DNA of 64,000 bases from Rhodocyclaceae bacterium (lineage in GTDB: Bacteria > Pseudomonadota > Gammaproteobacteria > Burkholderiales > Rhodocyclaceae). The DNA lies in assembly GCA_020445745.1 (NCBI GenBank), contig JAGRGB010000101.1, positions 1 to 64,000 of the forward strand. Direction: 5' to 3'. Positions within the stretch are counted from its first letter, which is position 1. Each line of letters opens with the position of its first letter. Position numbers and translations under genes: made by a program. Positions 39,333 through 48,734 of this stretch are shown here, piece after piece. The notes beneath the pieces were generated by a model, which was not told the DNA's origin, ran no database searches, and saw only the letters and a list, made by a program, of their open reading frames with translations.

Positions 39333-41435
39333 TCAGGGCTCGCCCTGACCGGACAGCAGTGTCAGCCGATAGGCGGGCATCGGCCGCGGGCTGCCACCGA
39401 ACTGCAGGCGCACGTCGGTGCTCTGCCCGGGTGCGAGCTGCCCGTCCGGCAGGAACACACGCAGGTACGGTGCGCCGTCGGCGGTCGTACCGCTGGCGTT
39501 GATCATCTTCGTCCCGGCCGGCAGGTCCCGTGCGATCACCAGCAGGTGGGTGTCGATGATCGACGTTCCGGCATTGCGAATGCGAATCACGTCTGCAGCC
39601 ACGCCGCCGGCGGCCCGTGCCTGGTCGGGCAGCCGGGTAATGGTCGCCTGCGCGGTGACGTCCAGAAACTCCAGCCCCATGTCGCGCCGGGACAGGGCAT
39701 CGTCGTTGTCCTCGGCGCGACCGCTGAGCGGGAAACCGTCGATCGCACCGAGCGCCGCCAGATCCGGCCGGTAGATCGAATACTGGACGTCGATCGGGCT
39801 GAGCTGGAACATCTTCGTCGGCGACGCCGGGTCGTGACGCACGAATGCCGGATCGTAGAGCGCGTTCTCGACGAAGTCGGTCAAGTCGTCGACCTGCGCA
39901 TTGGCCAGACCCAGACCCGGGGACGAGCCGCTGCCGCGCGGGTGGGTGAAGCGCTCGGAAAGCGTGCCGGCGGCGGCCGCGACGGCGTCCTGCGGCACAC
40001 CGTCGTTGAAGTAGCGCACGACGTCCCGCACCGAGGTGAACAAGCCGTTGTGGAAATAGAAGCGCGCATCCTTCAATTGCCGCAGGGTCAGCACGCGGAA
40101 CTTGAAGGCGTCACTGTCCCGCCCGGTGACCTCGCGCCGGCCGTCGTCGCGGAAGTCGGGGTCGTTCCTGCCGGCTCGATTCAGCGCCTGCAGTGGATGG
40201 TCGGCTAGGCCGAGGTTGTAGAAGTTCTCCTCGACGAACTGCCCGACGCCGGCGACGTCCGGATCGTCCACCTGCTTGTTGAGCATCGGGCCGCTATGGC
40301 AGCTGTAGCAGCCTGCGCCGCCATCGCGCGCATCGGTGAAGAACAGCCTTGCACCGCGGCGCTGCGCGGGGGTCAAAGCGTCGTTGTCACCGTCGAGGAA
40401 GCGATCCCAGCCGGTGTCGCGCGTGACCGAGGTGCGCAGGAAGGTGGCGGTCGCGCGAAATGCCGTGATGTCGTTGATCAGCGCATCGCAACCGCCGGGC
40501 GCGGGCGGGAAACTGGGGCTGCAGCCGGGGGCCGCGGCGGCTTCCTGGGGGAAGGCCTCCTGGAACAGCTTGATGAAGGCCGGGATCTTCTGCAACTCGG
40601 CCGACTGGTCTTCCAGCATGCGGTGGGCATCGAGCAGCAGCAGCGCGACGTTTTCCTGCGCCGGATGGCCGAACGGGTTCAGGCCGCCGGGCGAACTGTC
40701 GGGCTCGCCGGCAAAGCCGCCCATCAGCAGGCGGTTGTTGAACGCCGCACCGATCACGCCGGGGGCGTTGCGCGCGACGCTGTCGAGGGCGTCGAGCCGG
40801 CCGGTCGCCAGCAAGCGGCCCGGATCGGGCAGCTTGCGGCCGCGGGCCGGGCTTCCGACCGCGAATTCGTAGATGTCGGTGAGCGTCGGCAGTTCGTCCA
40901 CCAGCGCATCGCCGGCAAACAGGGGGGTCGCCCGCAGTGGCGGCAGAACATCGGTTCGCGCGCGCCGCCGGGGCACGAAATTGCCGTTCCGATCCGTGTA
41001 GTGCCGGCCCTCGCCGCCCACCGCGAAATTGAACAAGGTCCCCGACTTGGACGCCGATTCGCCCTGATGGCAGCTGCCGCAGGAGGCGGTCTGGGCGATC
41101 TCGCGGATGCCGCCGAACTCCTCGCGCACCCTGGCGGTGCGTACCGGGTCGTGGAACAGTTGCTTGCCGAGGTAGCGTTTGGCCTCGGTGGTCTCGAAGA
41201 ACGGATCCGGGCTGCCATCGGCGCGCCGCGGTTGTGGCAGCTCGCTGTCGTCGGCGGGCACCATCAGTGTTTCGATGCCGCCGACCTGCATGTCGATGAA
41301 ACTGCGCAGTGCCACCGGACCTTCATCGGCGCTTGCCGCGCCCCACGCGAACGCCATCGCCAGGCCGCCTGCGGCCATTGCCCCCTGCCGCCGGCTGCGG
41401 GCGTCGCGGACTCGATGCTTCGATCTATTCGTCAT
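39333..41435 (-). CDS. Di-haem cytochrome c peroxidase/MauG family protein with C-terminal extension
   Basis: 700 residues, about twice the usual CcpA/MauG length. A signal peptide with a twin-arginine-like SRRQG is followed by AMAAGGLAMAFAWGAASA. Two haem-binding motifs are visible: Cys119-Gly-Ser-Cys-His and Cys376-Tyr-Ser-Cys-His. The region LRQLKDARFYFHNGLFTSVRDVVRYFNDG is characteristic of the peroxidase/MauG core. The last ~100 residues (TRLPDQARAAGG onward) look like a beta-sandwich with DTHLLVIARDLP, added to the usual core. Periplasmic peroxide reduction or oxidation of a partner protein are both possible. GAGGAG precedes the ATG. Confidence 0.85.
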   Translation of the reverse strand: MTNRSKHRVRDARSRRQGAMAAGGLAMAFAWGAASADEGPVALRSFIDMQVGGIETLMVPADDSELPQPRRADGSPDPFFETTEAKRYLGKQLFHDPVRTARVREEFGGIREIAQTASCGSCHQGESASKSGTLFNFAVGGEGRHYTDRNGNFVPRRRARTDVLPPLRATPLFAGDALVDELPTLTDIYEFAVGSPARGRKLPDPGRLLATGRLDALDSVARNAPGVIGAAFNNRLLMGGFAGEPDSSPGGLNPFGHPAQENVALLLLDAHRMLEDQSAELQKIPAFIKLFQEAFPQEAAAAPGCSPSFPPAPGGCDALINDITAFRATATFLRTSVTRDTGWDRFLDGDNDALTPAQRRGARLFFTDARDGGAGCYSCHSGPMLNKQVDDPDVAGVGQFVEENFYNLGLADHPLQALNRAGRNDPDFRDDGRREVTGRDSDAFKFRVLTLRQLKDARFYFHNGLFTSVRDVVRYFNDGVPQDAVAAAAGTLSERFTHPRGSGSSPGLGLANAQVDDLTDFVENALYDPAFVRHDPASPTKMFQLSPIDVQYSIYRPDLAALGAIDGFPLSGRAEDNDDALSRRDMGLEFLDVTAQATITRLPDQARAAGGVAADVIRIRNAGTSIIDTHLLVIARDLPAGTKMINASGTTADGAPYLRVFLPDGQLAPGQSTDVRLQFGGSPRPMPAYRLTLLSGQGEP

Positions 41436-41794
41436 TGCGGTTCTCCTCGATCGGATGGGCGGCCCCGTTCCGCGATCGGCGGCCGGACGGCCTGGGCGTG
41501 GAGCTCCGCGCGGGTGATGTGCCCGGGATCCGGCATCCGCGCGGCATCCACGTGCAATGGAGTCTGGCGACGGCGATTCACGCGCCCATGCCGGATTCGT
41601 CACGCATTGGTCACGCAGCGGCGGGGCCGGCGCGACGACGGCGCTTCCGATGGACAGATGACGATCGGATGCGGTCGTCGTGGCCCGGGCCGGCATGGGC
41701 AGGGAAACCGGAGTCGGCTCCCACGCCGTCGGCTCGCCGGGCGTCCCGGTCCGGCGCGACGGTCGCGGGAGTCGTCGCGAAGGACGCCGCCGAG
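41436..41794. other. 359-bp gap without a supported gene
   Basis: Lies upstream of the peroxidase gene and downstream of an exported hypothetical gene, both on the minus strand. Open frames lack ribosome binding sites and motifs. It should hold the peroxidase promoter. Confidence 0.45.
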
Positions 41795-42361
41795 CTACCG
41801 CGTGCTCGCGCCGCGCGGCGCCAGTTTCAGCCAGAGCTGGGCATCGAAGGGGACCAATGTCCCGCCGGCATCGCCGTGCGACGAGTACTGGCGGGCCTTG
41901 CCGTACAGGACCTTTTCATAGGTGATGGCCGTCACCGCATAGCGGCTGTCCTCGAATGGCAGCGCAAGGCGCGCGAGCAGCTCCGGATCGCGGATCGCGG
42001 CGTTGGCAAGTGCGTCTCGCCGTCCCCGGGGCGTACTGGCCACCCGGGCCGCCCAATCGGGCAGCCGAAGTGCCGCGTCGGCGATGTGCCGTGACACCCA
42101 TGGGAACGCGACCGCGCGGCCGAGGGAAAAGGATGTGAGGTGTCGCGCATTTGCCGGTCGGCTGCGCAGCCATTCGGTGACGATCCTGCGATAGGTCTCC
42201 TCGCCGACCTCGCAGCGTTCGAAAGCGTTCACGTGGGGTCGGAACGTCGCGTAGGGCCGATCCGGATGCTCTTCGACATACGGAGAACAGGCGTCGCTCA
42301 CGCAAGGTGCCAGCGCCAGCATGCAACACGTCGCGGCACGGCGGAGGGCCTTGCGAGTCAC
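41795..42361 (-). CDS. Exported hypothetical protein
   Basis: 188 residues from a GTG start. The N-terminus is a signal peptide (RRAATCCMLALAPCVSDAC). The mature part contains RPYATFRPHVNAFERCEVGEETYRRIVTEWL and a C-terminal SRYAVTAITYEKVLYGKA. I do not recognise the family. The Cys after the signal does not form a good lipobox. The neighbours are likewise small accessory genes on the same strand. An upstream ATG at 42406 would add 15 residues before the signal peptide, making it less likely. Confidence 0.55.
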   Translation of the reverse strand: MTRKALRRAATCCMLALAPCVSDACSPYVEEHPDRPYATFRPHVNAFERCEVGEETYRRIVTEWLRSRPANARHLTSFSLGRAVAFPWVSRHIADAALRLPDWAARVASTPRGRRDALANAAIRDPELLARLALPFEDSRYAVTAITYEKVLYGKARQYSSHGDAGGTLVPFDAQLWLKLAPRGASTR

Positions 42362-42436
42362 CGCCAACGCTCCGGGTGTCCGCCGCAACCCGTACCCTTG
42401 CCGCACACCCGGAGGAGGGCAGGATTCATCGCGATG

Positions 42437-42874
42437 TCAGGCCAGCCCATCAATGGCATCACGAAGTCTGGCCTTCCATTCTTCCAGCTTGTCGACACTG
42501 AGAGCCAAGGCATCGTCGACTTCATCGATCGTGTAATCGATTCTCAACCAAAGCTTGCCGGTACTCTTGCCACCCATGCGAAAGGTTTCGCCGACACCGG
42601 TGATCGATCCCAGGGGAATCTCGATGGCCCGGTCGAACATCTGCATTTCGAAACAGAGGTGGCTGTCCGTCAATATCAAACAGCCCAGTCCCTGGATCTG
42701 GGAGCTGCCTTTCGACTCCTGAGCAGCCAGAAATACCGCCCTGTCGACAGCCTCGATCTCGTTGCCTTCGCATCGACCACGGATTCTCCTCTCGAATTCG
42801 TCGTGTCTCTTCTTGAGGAACACCACCAGGATCCCGACGACGAGCACGACGACGATGATCGACAGATACGGCAT
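42437..42874 (-). CDS. Membrane-anchored PH-like domain protein
   Basis: 145 residues. One N-terminal membrane helix (SIIVVVLVVGILVVFLK) is followed by a charged linker. A soluble domain follows, with ILTDSHLCFEMQMFDRAIEIPLGSITGVGE and GKLWLRIDY. That pattern of a strand-turn segment stating 'IPLGSI' resembles bacterial PH/GRAM-like domains. The assignment is by pattern only. GGGAA precedes the ATG at 42874. Function unknown. The 293 bp upstream (42875-43167) have no supported gene. Confidence 0.6.
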   Translation of the reverse strand: MPYLSIIVVVLVVGILVVFLKKRHDEFERRIRGRCEGNEIEAVDRAVFLAAQESKGSSQIQGLGCLILTDSHLCFEMQMFDRAIEIPLGSITGVGETFRMGGKSTGKLWLRIDYTIDEVDDALALSVDKLEEWKARLRDAIDGLA

Positions 42875-43167
42875 GACTGATTCCCTGCTCGAACGAGCCC
42901 TCGTCATTTGCGAACAACGCCCACGCCGCGCTGCCGCCGAGAGCCTGCACGGCATCTCGCGCACGCCCCCTCGATCGACTTGGTGCACCGAGGCGCTGCG
43001 ACGGGGCGTCCCGCAGCGCCGGCGCGCCGTGGAGATCACGATGCAGCCGCGCCACGCTTCGCATCGGATCCGTCCCATGCCGGCCGGCAGACCACCGCGG
43101 CACGATGCGAATCGCCGCTCGACCGGCGATCATGATCCAGGCTGTCCGACGGGCACCCGGTACGCAG

Positions 43168-43599
43168 TCACGTGGGTCTTCCGGAAGCGTGGCTCGAACA
43201 GAACGTGATGACATGTCCCGCCAGTTCCCGGACCGTGAATATCTCATGATCGACGGCAGGTCGAGCCTCGATCGGTGAAGGGTCGAGCCCGAGCGATGCG
43301 AGGTGCCGGTGGCTTGCCTGCAGGTCGTCGACCATGAGGTCGAACGAGGCATCTCCGGCAATGATCTTCTCTTTCAGCATCAGGATCAGATGTGTGCCCC
43401 CGCGCATTTCATGGACGGACACCCGGCGCCCATCGAATATCGCGCGCATGCCGACGAGACGCATGAACCGGGCCGATTCCTCCATGCGGTCGGTCTCCGG
43501 CACGACGCGGGCCACCGCGACCGCCGGCCGCTGATCGTCACGCTTTATTTCGAAATCCCTGCCGGCTCCCGAAATTCGACTTGACGGCCGGCCGGGCAT
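43168..43599 (-). CDS. VOC (glyoxalase/bleomycin resistance) superfamily protein
   Basis: 143 residues with a single VOC-type betaalphabetabetabeta module: VARVVPETDRMEESARFMRLVG, then GTHLILML, FDLMVDDLQASHRHLASLG and TVRELAGHVITF. The metal ligands typical of glyoxalase I are not all evident, so the reaction cannot be named. The first ~25 residues precede the domain and may be dispensable; the start is uncertain. The gene ends 293 bp upstream of the PH-like gene. Confidence 0.68.
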   Translation of the reverse strand: MPGRPSSRISGAGRDFEIKRDDQRPAVAVARVVPETDRMEESARFMRLVGMRAIFDGRRVSVHEMRGGTHLILMLKEKIIAGDASFDLMVDDLQASHRHLASLGLDPSPIEARPAVDHEIFTVRELAGHVITFCSSHASGRPT

Positions 43600-43650
43600 G
43601 GCGAGGGTGCCGGGAAGCGTGGCATGCCGGCCGTCACGCCGGCGCGCCGC

Positions 43651-43992
43651 CTAGGCCGCGCCATTCGCATCGGGCAGGTGGCGTGCAACCCTGGCCTCGA
43701 GCAGCCGGACCAGGACGGGGTCCATGAAGCCGTAGTCGTCCGGGATGTCGAGGCACACTATCCTTGCCCTGCCGAGATACCGCCTGAACCGCGCGGAGAG
43801 TCTGTTTCGGTGGGCCTTTTCCATCACGAAGACGATCTCTGCCCACTCCAGCAGTTCGGGTGTGACAGGGTTTTCCGCGTCATGATTGAGGCCTGCGGAC
43901 GCACACACCACACCTGGGTACGCGGAAAACACCTGCTCTGCCGTCGGACTGCGCAAGCGATTCTGACTACAGATGAACAGCAGGTGCTTCAT
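43651..43992 (-). CDS. Small low-molecular-weight protein tyrosine phosphatase-like protein
   Basis: 113 residues, shorter than the ~155-residue LMW-PTP norm. The P-loop CSQNRLRSPTAE (C-x5-R) sits at the N-terminus as in LMW-PTPs and ArsC-type reductases. The C-terminal DP motif is reduced to DIPDDYGFMDP, which keeps an Asp that may serve as general acid. This short subfamily is common in proteobacterial accessory regions; substrate unknown. GAGGG lies upstream of the ATG at 43992. Confidence 0.82.
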   Translation of the reverse strand: MKHLLFICSQNRLRSPTAEQVFSAYPGVVCASAGLNHDAENPVTPELLEWAEIVFVMEKAHRNRLSARFRRYLGRARIVCLDIPDDYGFMDPVLVRLLEARVARHLPDANGAA

Positions 43993-44404
43993 GTCGACGC
44001 CCTCGGTCAGCCAAACCCGGGCGGGCGGCGCAGGCCGCGGACCAACCCGCCCCGCCGCCCGCGATTCCGCCACTTGCCGATCGCCATCCCGCAATCCATG
44101 GTCACCGTGCCGGGAGGCGGCGATGGCCGGCCCGGGGCCACCCCTGGCAGTGCGGGCACCGGTGACAAGAGGCGCGGCGTCGCGGGCGAATATCGCGGTG
44201 TCCGCCCGTGGCGCTTCATCCGGCCGACGGGGGCGTCCGGGTCGCGAGAGCATACATCCGACCGGCCAGCGATCGCCATCCGCCAGCAATCCCGGTCGCC
44301 CGCTCCCCGCTGCACCGCGCCGTCCCGGCCGATCGACTTGCCGCCCTTCACCGGCGCCGCCCCATTTCCCCACTGCAGGCGCGCCGTCATCGCGCGGGCG
44401 CCGG
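43993..44404. other. 412-bp gap without a supported gene
   Basis: Between the phosphatase gene and tatD. Frames run through because of high GC, but none has a ribosome binding site or recognisable motif. Confidence 0.45.
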
Positions 44405-45190
44405 CTAGGCCGCCCGCCGGCCAAGCCCACAACGCGGCAGGCATCGGCCCACGTTGCGGCTCGTTTCCTCCTCGACCAGTTCCCTCGGCACGTCGCGCAG
44501 TTCCGCCAGCACCTGCGCATAACGCGCAACCTGGGCGGGTTCGTTGCGCTGGCCCCGCGCCCAGGCGGGCGGCATGTCCGGTGCGTCGGATTCGAGCACG
44601 ATCGCCGACAGCGGCAGCGTCGCCGCGAGCTCGCGGATGCGACGCGAGCCCGGGTAGCTCATCGCGCCACCGAAACCGAGCCCGAAACCGAGGCCGATCA
44701 TCTGATCGGCCTGCTGGCGACTGCCATTGAAGGCATGGGCGATGCCGCCGGGCACCCGGATTCTTCGCAGTTGCTTGAGAACGGCGTCCACCGCGCGCCG
44801 CACATGCAGCAACACCGGCAGATCGAAACGGCGCGCCAACTCGAGCTGGGCGACGAAGACCCGTTGCTGGCGATCGAAATCCGGATGTCCCTGGTACAGA
44901 TCCAGGCCGATCTCGCCGACCGCCACGACCTCGCCGGCGGCGAGCCGTTGCTCGAGCATGGCGAGGTCCCTTTCCGGCGCCGCCCGCTCCGCATACAGCG
45001 GGTGGATGCCGTAGGCGATCCGGCATTCCGGGTAGCGGCGGCCAGCGTCCGCGGCCCGCTCGAAGGCGTCGGCCGCCACCGCCGGCACGACCAGCAGGCC
45101 GAGGCCGGCCGCCCGGGCCCGTGCGACGACCAGGTCGCGGTCGGCATCGAACTCGGCGGCATCGAGGTGGCAGTGGCTGTCGATCAGCAC
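44405..45190 (-). CDS. tatD: TatD family metal-dependent hydrolase
   Basis: 261 residues of the TIM-barrel amidohydrolase fold. Metal ligands are visible: DSHCHLD at the N-terminus, GEIGLDLY near residue 93, and PVLLHVRRA (near 125). AHAFNG and LESDAPDMPP complete the active site. Members act as metal-dependent deoxyribonucleases or deacylases. The paralogue (TatD, YcfH, YjjV) cannot be fixed from sequence alone. The gene is 16 bp downstream of the enoyl-CoA hydratase gene on the same strand. Confidence 0.9.
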   Translation of the reverse strand: MLIDSHCHLDAAEFDADRDLVVARARAAGLGLLVVPAVAADAFERAADAGRRYPECRIAYGIHPLYAERAAPERDLAMLEQRLAAGEVVAVGEIGLDLYQGHPDFDRQQRVFVAQLELARRFDLPVLLHVRRAVDAVLKQLRRIRVPGGIAHAFNGSRQQADQMIGLGFGLGFGGAMSYPGSRRIRELAATLPLSAIVLESDAPDMPPAWARGQRNEPAQVARYAQVLAELRDVPRELVEEETSRNVGRCLPRCGLGRRAA

Positions 45191-45206
45191 ATCGCCACGT
45201 GGCGCG

Positions 45207-46007
45207 TCAGCGCCCCCGCCAGCTGGGCGTGCGCTTGGTCATGAAGGCATCGATGCCTTCGGCGGCATCCTCGGTCATCATGTTGCAGGCCATCACCTCG
45301 CCGGCGTATTGGTAGGCTGCGTCCAGCCCCATCTCCAGCTGTCGGTAGAACATCTCCTTGCCCATCGCGATCGCCTTCGGCGACTTGGCGAGAATCGACC
45401 CGGTGAGGCGCGCGATCTCGTCGTCGAGCGCCTCGATCGGCACCACCCGGTTCACCAGCCCGCGGGCGCGCGCCTCGTGGGCGTCGATGAAGTCTCCGGT
45501 GACCAGCATTTCGAAGGCCTGCTTGCGCCCCATGTTGCGCGCCAGGCCGACGCTCGGCGTCGAGCAGAACAGGCCGACGTTGATGCCGGAGACAGCGAAG
45601 CGCGCGCTGTCCACGGCGACCGCCAGGTCGCACATCGACACCAGCTGGCAACCGGCCGCGGTGGCGATGCCGTGGATCCGGGCGATCACCGGCTGCGGCA
45701 TCGCCACGATCCGCATCATCGCCTTGCTGCACAGCTTGAACAGATTCTGCTGGAAGGCCTTGACGTGATTGGCCCGCATCTCCTTGAGATCGTGGCCGGC
45801 GCAGAAGGCCTTGCCGGCACCGCCGAGCACGACCACGCGCAGGTCGGGGTCGGCAGCGACGCGATCGAGCTCGGCGATCAGCGTCTCGAGCATCTCCATC
45901 GACAACGCGTTGAACTGGTGCGGCCGATTCAGGGTCAGGTGGCAGATGCCGCCTTCGTCGCGGCGCAGCAGGATGCCGTCGGCGGACGGCTCGGGCACGG
46001 CACTCAT
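45207..46007 (-). CDS. Enoyl-CoA hydratase/isomerase family protein (ECHDC3-like)
   Basis: 266 residues of the crotonase fold. The oxyanion-hole segments are FCAGHDLKEM and IHGIATAAGCQL. The usual catalytic glutamates of enoyl-CoA hydratase 1 are replaced (TAAG and SGINVGLFCSTP), which resembles the ECHDC3 branch, so hydratase activity is uncertain. A start at 46007 is supported by GGAGGAG upstream. It could take part in fatty-acid metabolism with the etf/acyl-CoA dehydrogenase unit elsewhere. The 322-bp gap upstream (46008-46329) shows no gene. Confidence 0.88.
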   Translation of the reverse strand: MSAVPEPSADGILLRRDEGGICHLTLNRPHQFNALSMEMLETLIAELDRVAADPDLRVVVLGGAGKAFCAGHDLKEMRANHVKAFQQNLFKLCSKAMMRIVAMPQPVIARIHGIATAAGCQLVSMCDLAVAVDSARFAVSGINVGLFCSTPSVGLARNMGRKQAFEMLVTGDFIDAHEARARGLVNRVVPIEALDDEIARLTGSILAKSPKAIAMGKEMFYRQLEMGLDAAYQYAGEVMACNMMTEDAAEGIDAFMTKRTPSWRGR

Positions 46008-46329
46008 GGTCAGGATCTCCTCCGGCATGATTCGACAGGGCATGTCGCCATGTTAGCCGCGCGCGCGGCCGGCCACCAGACGGACACGTATGGACGGGGA
46101 CCTGGTCCGGCCCGTCGGGCGCACAGCCATCCACCCCGATCACCGGCGCATCGTGGCCAGCCGGCCCGATGGCCGTGGCGACCGCGCGGGATCGCTCGCG
46201 ACCACGGACCGTCGTGGGGACCGCACGGCCGTTTACGATCGATGCGACGATTCCCGCGGGACGCGCGCGGCGCGGCGTCGAGGACGGCGCCAGCGCCGCA
46301 CGCCCGCCCCGCCCTTCAGCGCACGGTCG

Positions 46330-46965
46330 TCAGCGGCATGCCGGCGAGGCGCCCAGGCTGCCACCGCGACCATCGTCGAGCGTGGCGAGCCAGTGGGCGA
46401 CGTCGTCGATCAGCCGCTGGCTGGCCTGCCGCAGCGCCACGGCGCCACCAGCCGCATCGGCACTCGCGGCCTCGGCGTTGACCGTCATCCGGGTCTCGGC
46501 AAGCAGGGCATCGGCCCGCGGCGAGATCAACAAGGCGCGCGCTTCGATTACGCCATGGCTGGCGGTCGGCGAATCGAAAACCTGGCTGAATTCGTCCAGT
46601 TCCAGCCGCAGCAGGCAGCCGCCGCCGTCGGGTAGCGCGAGGTCGAAGGCCCGCCGCATCGCCGTCTGGATCAGTTCCGAAGGTGCCGCTACCCAGCGGT
46701 TCTCGGTATAGGTCAGCCGCCGCTGGTCGGACCGATCCGCGAACCGGTACTGCATGCCGGACGAGCCCAGCCAGCTCGGCGCCCGCACCTCGAGCAGGCG
46801 CAGGGGCACCGCCGGTGCGTAGCTGGCCTCGGCCGGCGGCCCGAAATCGTGCAGCGTGATCGCCTTCGGCAGCGTACCGACGCCGCCGCAGCCGGACATG
46901 GCCGCGACGGCGAGCGGCAGCATGGTCCGCCGGGCCCGCGCCCGGACGGTTCTTCGAGGGGTCAT
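46330..46965 (-). CDS. ABC-type transport auxiliary lipoprotein (PqiC/MlaB-side, LptE-like)
   Basis: 211 residues. Lipoprotein signal with LPLAVAAMSGC. The domain resembles the ABC_trans_aux (PqiC/YmbA) family: LLEVRAPSWLGSSGMQYRFADR and YTENRWVAAPSELIQTAMRRAF. It would be the outer-membrane-facing lipoprotein partner of an MCE transporter. Its start overlaps the MCE gene stop by 4 nt. Last gene of ppx-permease-ATPase-MCE-lipoprotein. Confidence 0.88.
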   Translation of the reverse strand: MTPRRTVRARARRTMLPLAVAAMSGCGGVGTLPKAITLHDFGPPAEASYAPAVPLRLLEVRAPSWLGSSGMQYRFADRSDQRRLTYTENRWVAAPSELIQTAMRRAFDLALPDGGGCLLRLELDEFSQVFDSPTASHGVIEARALLISPRADALLAETRMTVNAEAASADAAGGAVALRQASQRLIDDVAHWLATLDDGRGGSLGASPACR

Positions 46966-47936
46966 CTGCGGGGGGTCTCCTGCTGGGTGCCGGACAGCAC
47001 CGGCCCTTCGTAGCCGGCCTCGCCGGGCCCCGGCGGCTGCCGGCCTCGACCAAGCAGCAGCATCTGGGGCGCGGCCTCGACTTCGCGGAACAGGCTGGAG
47101 ATCTGCCGCGAGGTGTCTGCCAGCTCCTGCAGCAAGGCGTTGAGGCGCGGCAGCGTGCCGGTCATCAGGCCCTGTCCTGCGCCGTCGAACAGCCGGTTGA
47201 AGTTGTGGGCGGTGTCTTCGAGCTTGGTCATCAGCTGGCGGAAGTCGCTGATCGCCGGCGACGCCTCGCGGCCTAGCTTCTCGAAGTTGGCGAGCACCTG
47301 GGGCAACTGGCCGAGCTGATCGGGCCCGACCGCCTCGCGGATCGCCACCAGCGTCTGCGGCGCCTCGGCGAAGGTCCGGTCGACGTTGGTCGACGCATGT
47401 TCCAGCCGGTCGAGCACGCGCTCGACCCGCGCAACATTGTCGTCGCTGAGGATCCGGGTCAGCCGGTCGGCCATCTCGCTGATCCGGTTGAGGGTGTTGA
47501 GCGCAGCGTCGGAGGCTTGGTCGAGCAGGCCAGGCTTCAGTTCGATGCGCGGCAGGCCGTCGCTGCCAGCGGTGAGCGGGCGCGGGTCCTCGCCGCTATC
47601 CTCCAGCTGCACGAAGGCCAGTCCGGTCACGCCCTGGTAGCCTAGGCTGGCGCGGGTGCCGGCGGTCACCGGCAGGTCGTCGCGCAGGTTGATGCGCACG
47701 ACGATCAGGCGCGGGTCGTCCGGGTCGATGCCGATCGCCTCGACGCGTCCCGCCTCGATGCCGCGAAAGCGCACCTGCGCCTCGACGTTGAGGCCGGTGA
47801 TGTTGCTGGTCGACACCAGCAGGTAGCGCTTCAGGTTCTCGACCGGCTCGCCGAACCACCACAGCGCGGCGGCCAGCGCCGCCCCGAGCAGGATCACGAA
47901 GATGCCTGCGACCAGCGCGTAGGCTCGATTTTCCAT
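46962..47936 (-). CDS. MCE domain protein (MlaD-like substrate-binding subunit)
   Basis: 324 residues. One N-terminal membrane anchor (YALVAGIFVILLGAALAAALWW) is followed by a single MCE domain (VSTSNITGLNVEAQVRFRGIEAGRVEAIGIDP) and a helical C-terminal tail. Forms a hexameric ring that carries lipids between inner and outer membrane. The overlap with the ATPase gene is 1 bp and with the lipoprotein gene 4 bp. Confidence 0.92.
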   Translation of the reverse strand: MENRAYALVAGIFVILLGAALAAALWWFGEPVENLKRYLLVSTSNITGLNVEAQVRFRGIEAGRVEAIGIDPDDPRLIVVRINLRDDLPVTAGTRASLGYQGVTGLAFVQLEDSGEDPRPLTAGSDGLPRIELKPGLLDQASDAALNTLNRISEMADRLTRILSDDNVARVERVLDRLEHASTNVDRTFAEAPQTLVAIREAVGPDQLGQLPQVLANFEKLGREASPAISDFRQLMTKLEDTAHNFNRLFDGAGQGLMTGTLPRLNALLQELADTSRQISSLFREVEAAPQMLLLGRGRQPPGPGEAGYEGPVLSGTQQETPRR

Positions 47937-48712
47937 CAGATGCTCTCCAGGCCCCGCGCCATCGCGCGCCGGCTGGTCTCGGTTCGGAAGAAACGCTCGA
48001 CGAAGGGGTGATCGAGTTCAATGATACGGTCAAGCGCATCGCAGGCAAGAATGCGGCGCTCGGCCAGCACCGCGACACGGCTCGACAGCGCCGCCAGGGT
48101 GTCGAGGTCGTGGGTCACCAGCACCACCGTCAGGCCGAGCTGCGACTGCAGGGCACGGATCAGCCGGACGAAGGCGGCACTGCGGTCGGGGTCGAGGCCG
48201 GCGGTGGGCTCGTCGAGCAGCAGCAGCTCGGGTTCCAGCGCCAGTGCCCGCGCCAGCGCCACCCGCTTGATCATGCCGCCGGACAGTTCCGCCGGCATGC
48301 GCAGCCCATGTTCCGGCTGCAGCTCGACCATCGCCAGCTTCAGCATCACCGCGTCATGGACCTCGTCCGCTGTCAGGCAGCCGAGTTCGCGCAGCGGAAA
48401 CGCGATGTTGTCGAACACGTTGAATGCCGAGAACAGCGCCCCCTGCTGGAACAGCATGCCGAAGCGCCGCCGCCGCCGCACCTGCTCGGCGCGGCTGCCG
48501 GAGAGCAGCGGCTCGCCGAACAGGCGCACCTCGCCGGCGCTCGGCGTCAGCAGGCCGACGATCTCGCGCAGCAGCGTGGTCTTGCCGCTGCCGGAGCCGC
48601 CCACCAGGGTGACCACCTCGCCGGCCGGGATCGACAGATCGACACCGTCGTGCACGACGGTCGCGCCGAAGCGCGTGACGATGCCCGCCAGCTCCACCGC
48701 CGCCACCGTCAC
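47936..48712 (-). CDS. ABC transporter ATPase (MlaF-like)
   Basis: 258 residues. Walker A GGSGSGKTTLL, signature LSGGMIKRVALARAL, Walker B LLLLDEPTAGLD and an H-loop in VTHDLDTLAAL identify it. The GGMIKR variant of the signature is characteristic of MlaF-type ATPases. Drives the MlaE-like permease encoded 22 bp upstream. Confidence 0.94.
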   Translation of the reverse strand: MTVAAVELAGIVTRFGATVVHDGVDLSIPAGEVVTLVGGSGSGKTTLLREIVGLLTPSAGEVRLFGEPLLSGSRAEQVRRRRRFGMLFQQGALFSAFNVFDNIAFPLRELGCLTADEVHDAVMLKLAMVELQPEHGLRMPAELSGGMIKRVALARALALEPELLLLDEPTAGLDPDRSAAFVRLIRALQSQLGLTVVLVTHDLDTLAALSSRVAVLAERRILACDALDRIIELDHPFVERFFRTETSRRAMARGLESI

Positions 48713-48734
48713 TCGCCCATCCTCGCCGCCGGAC

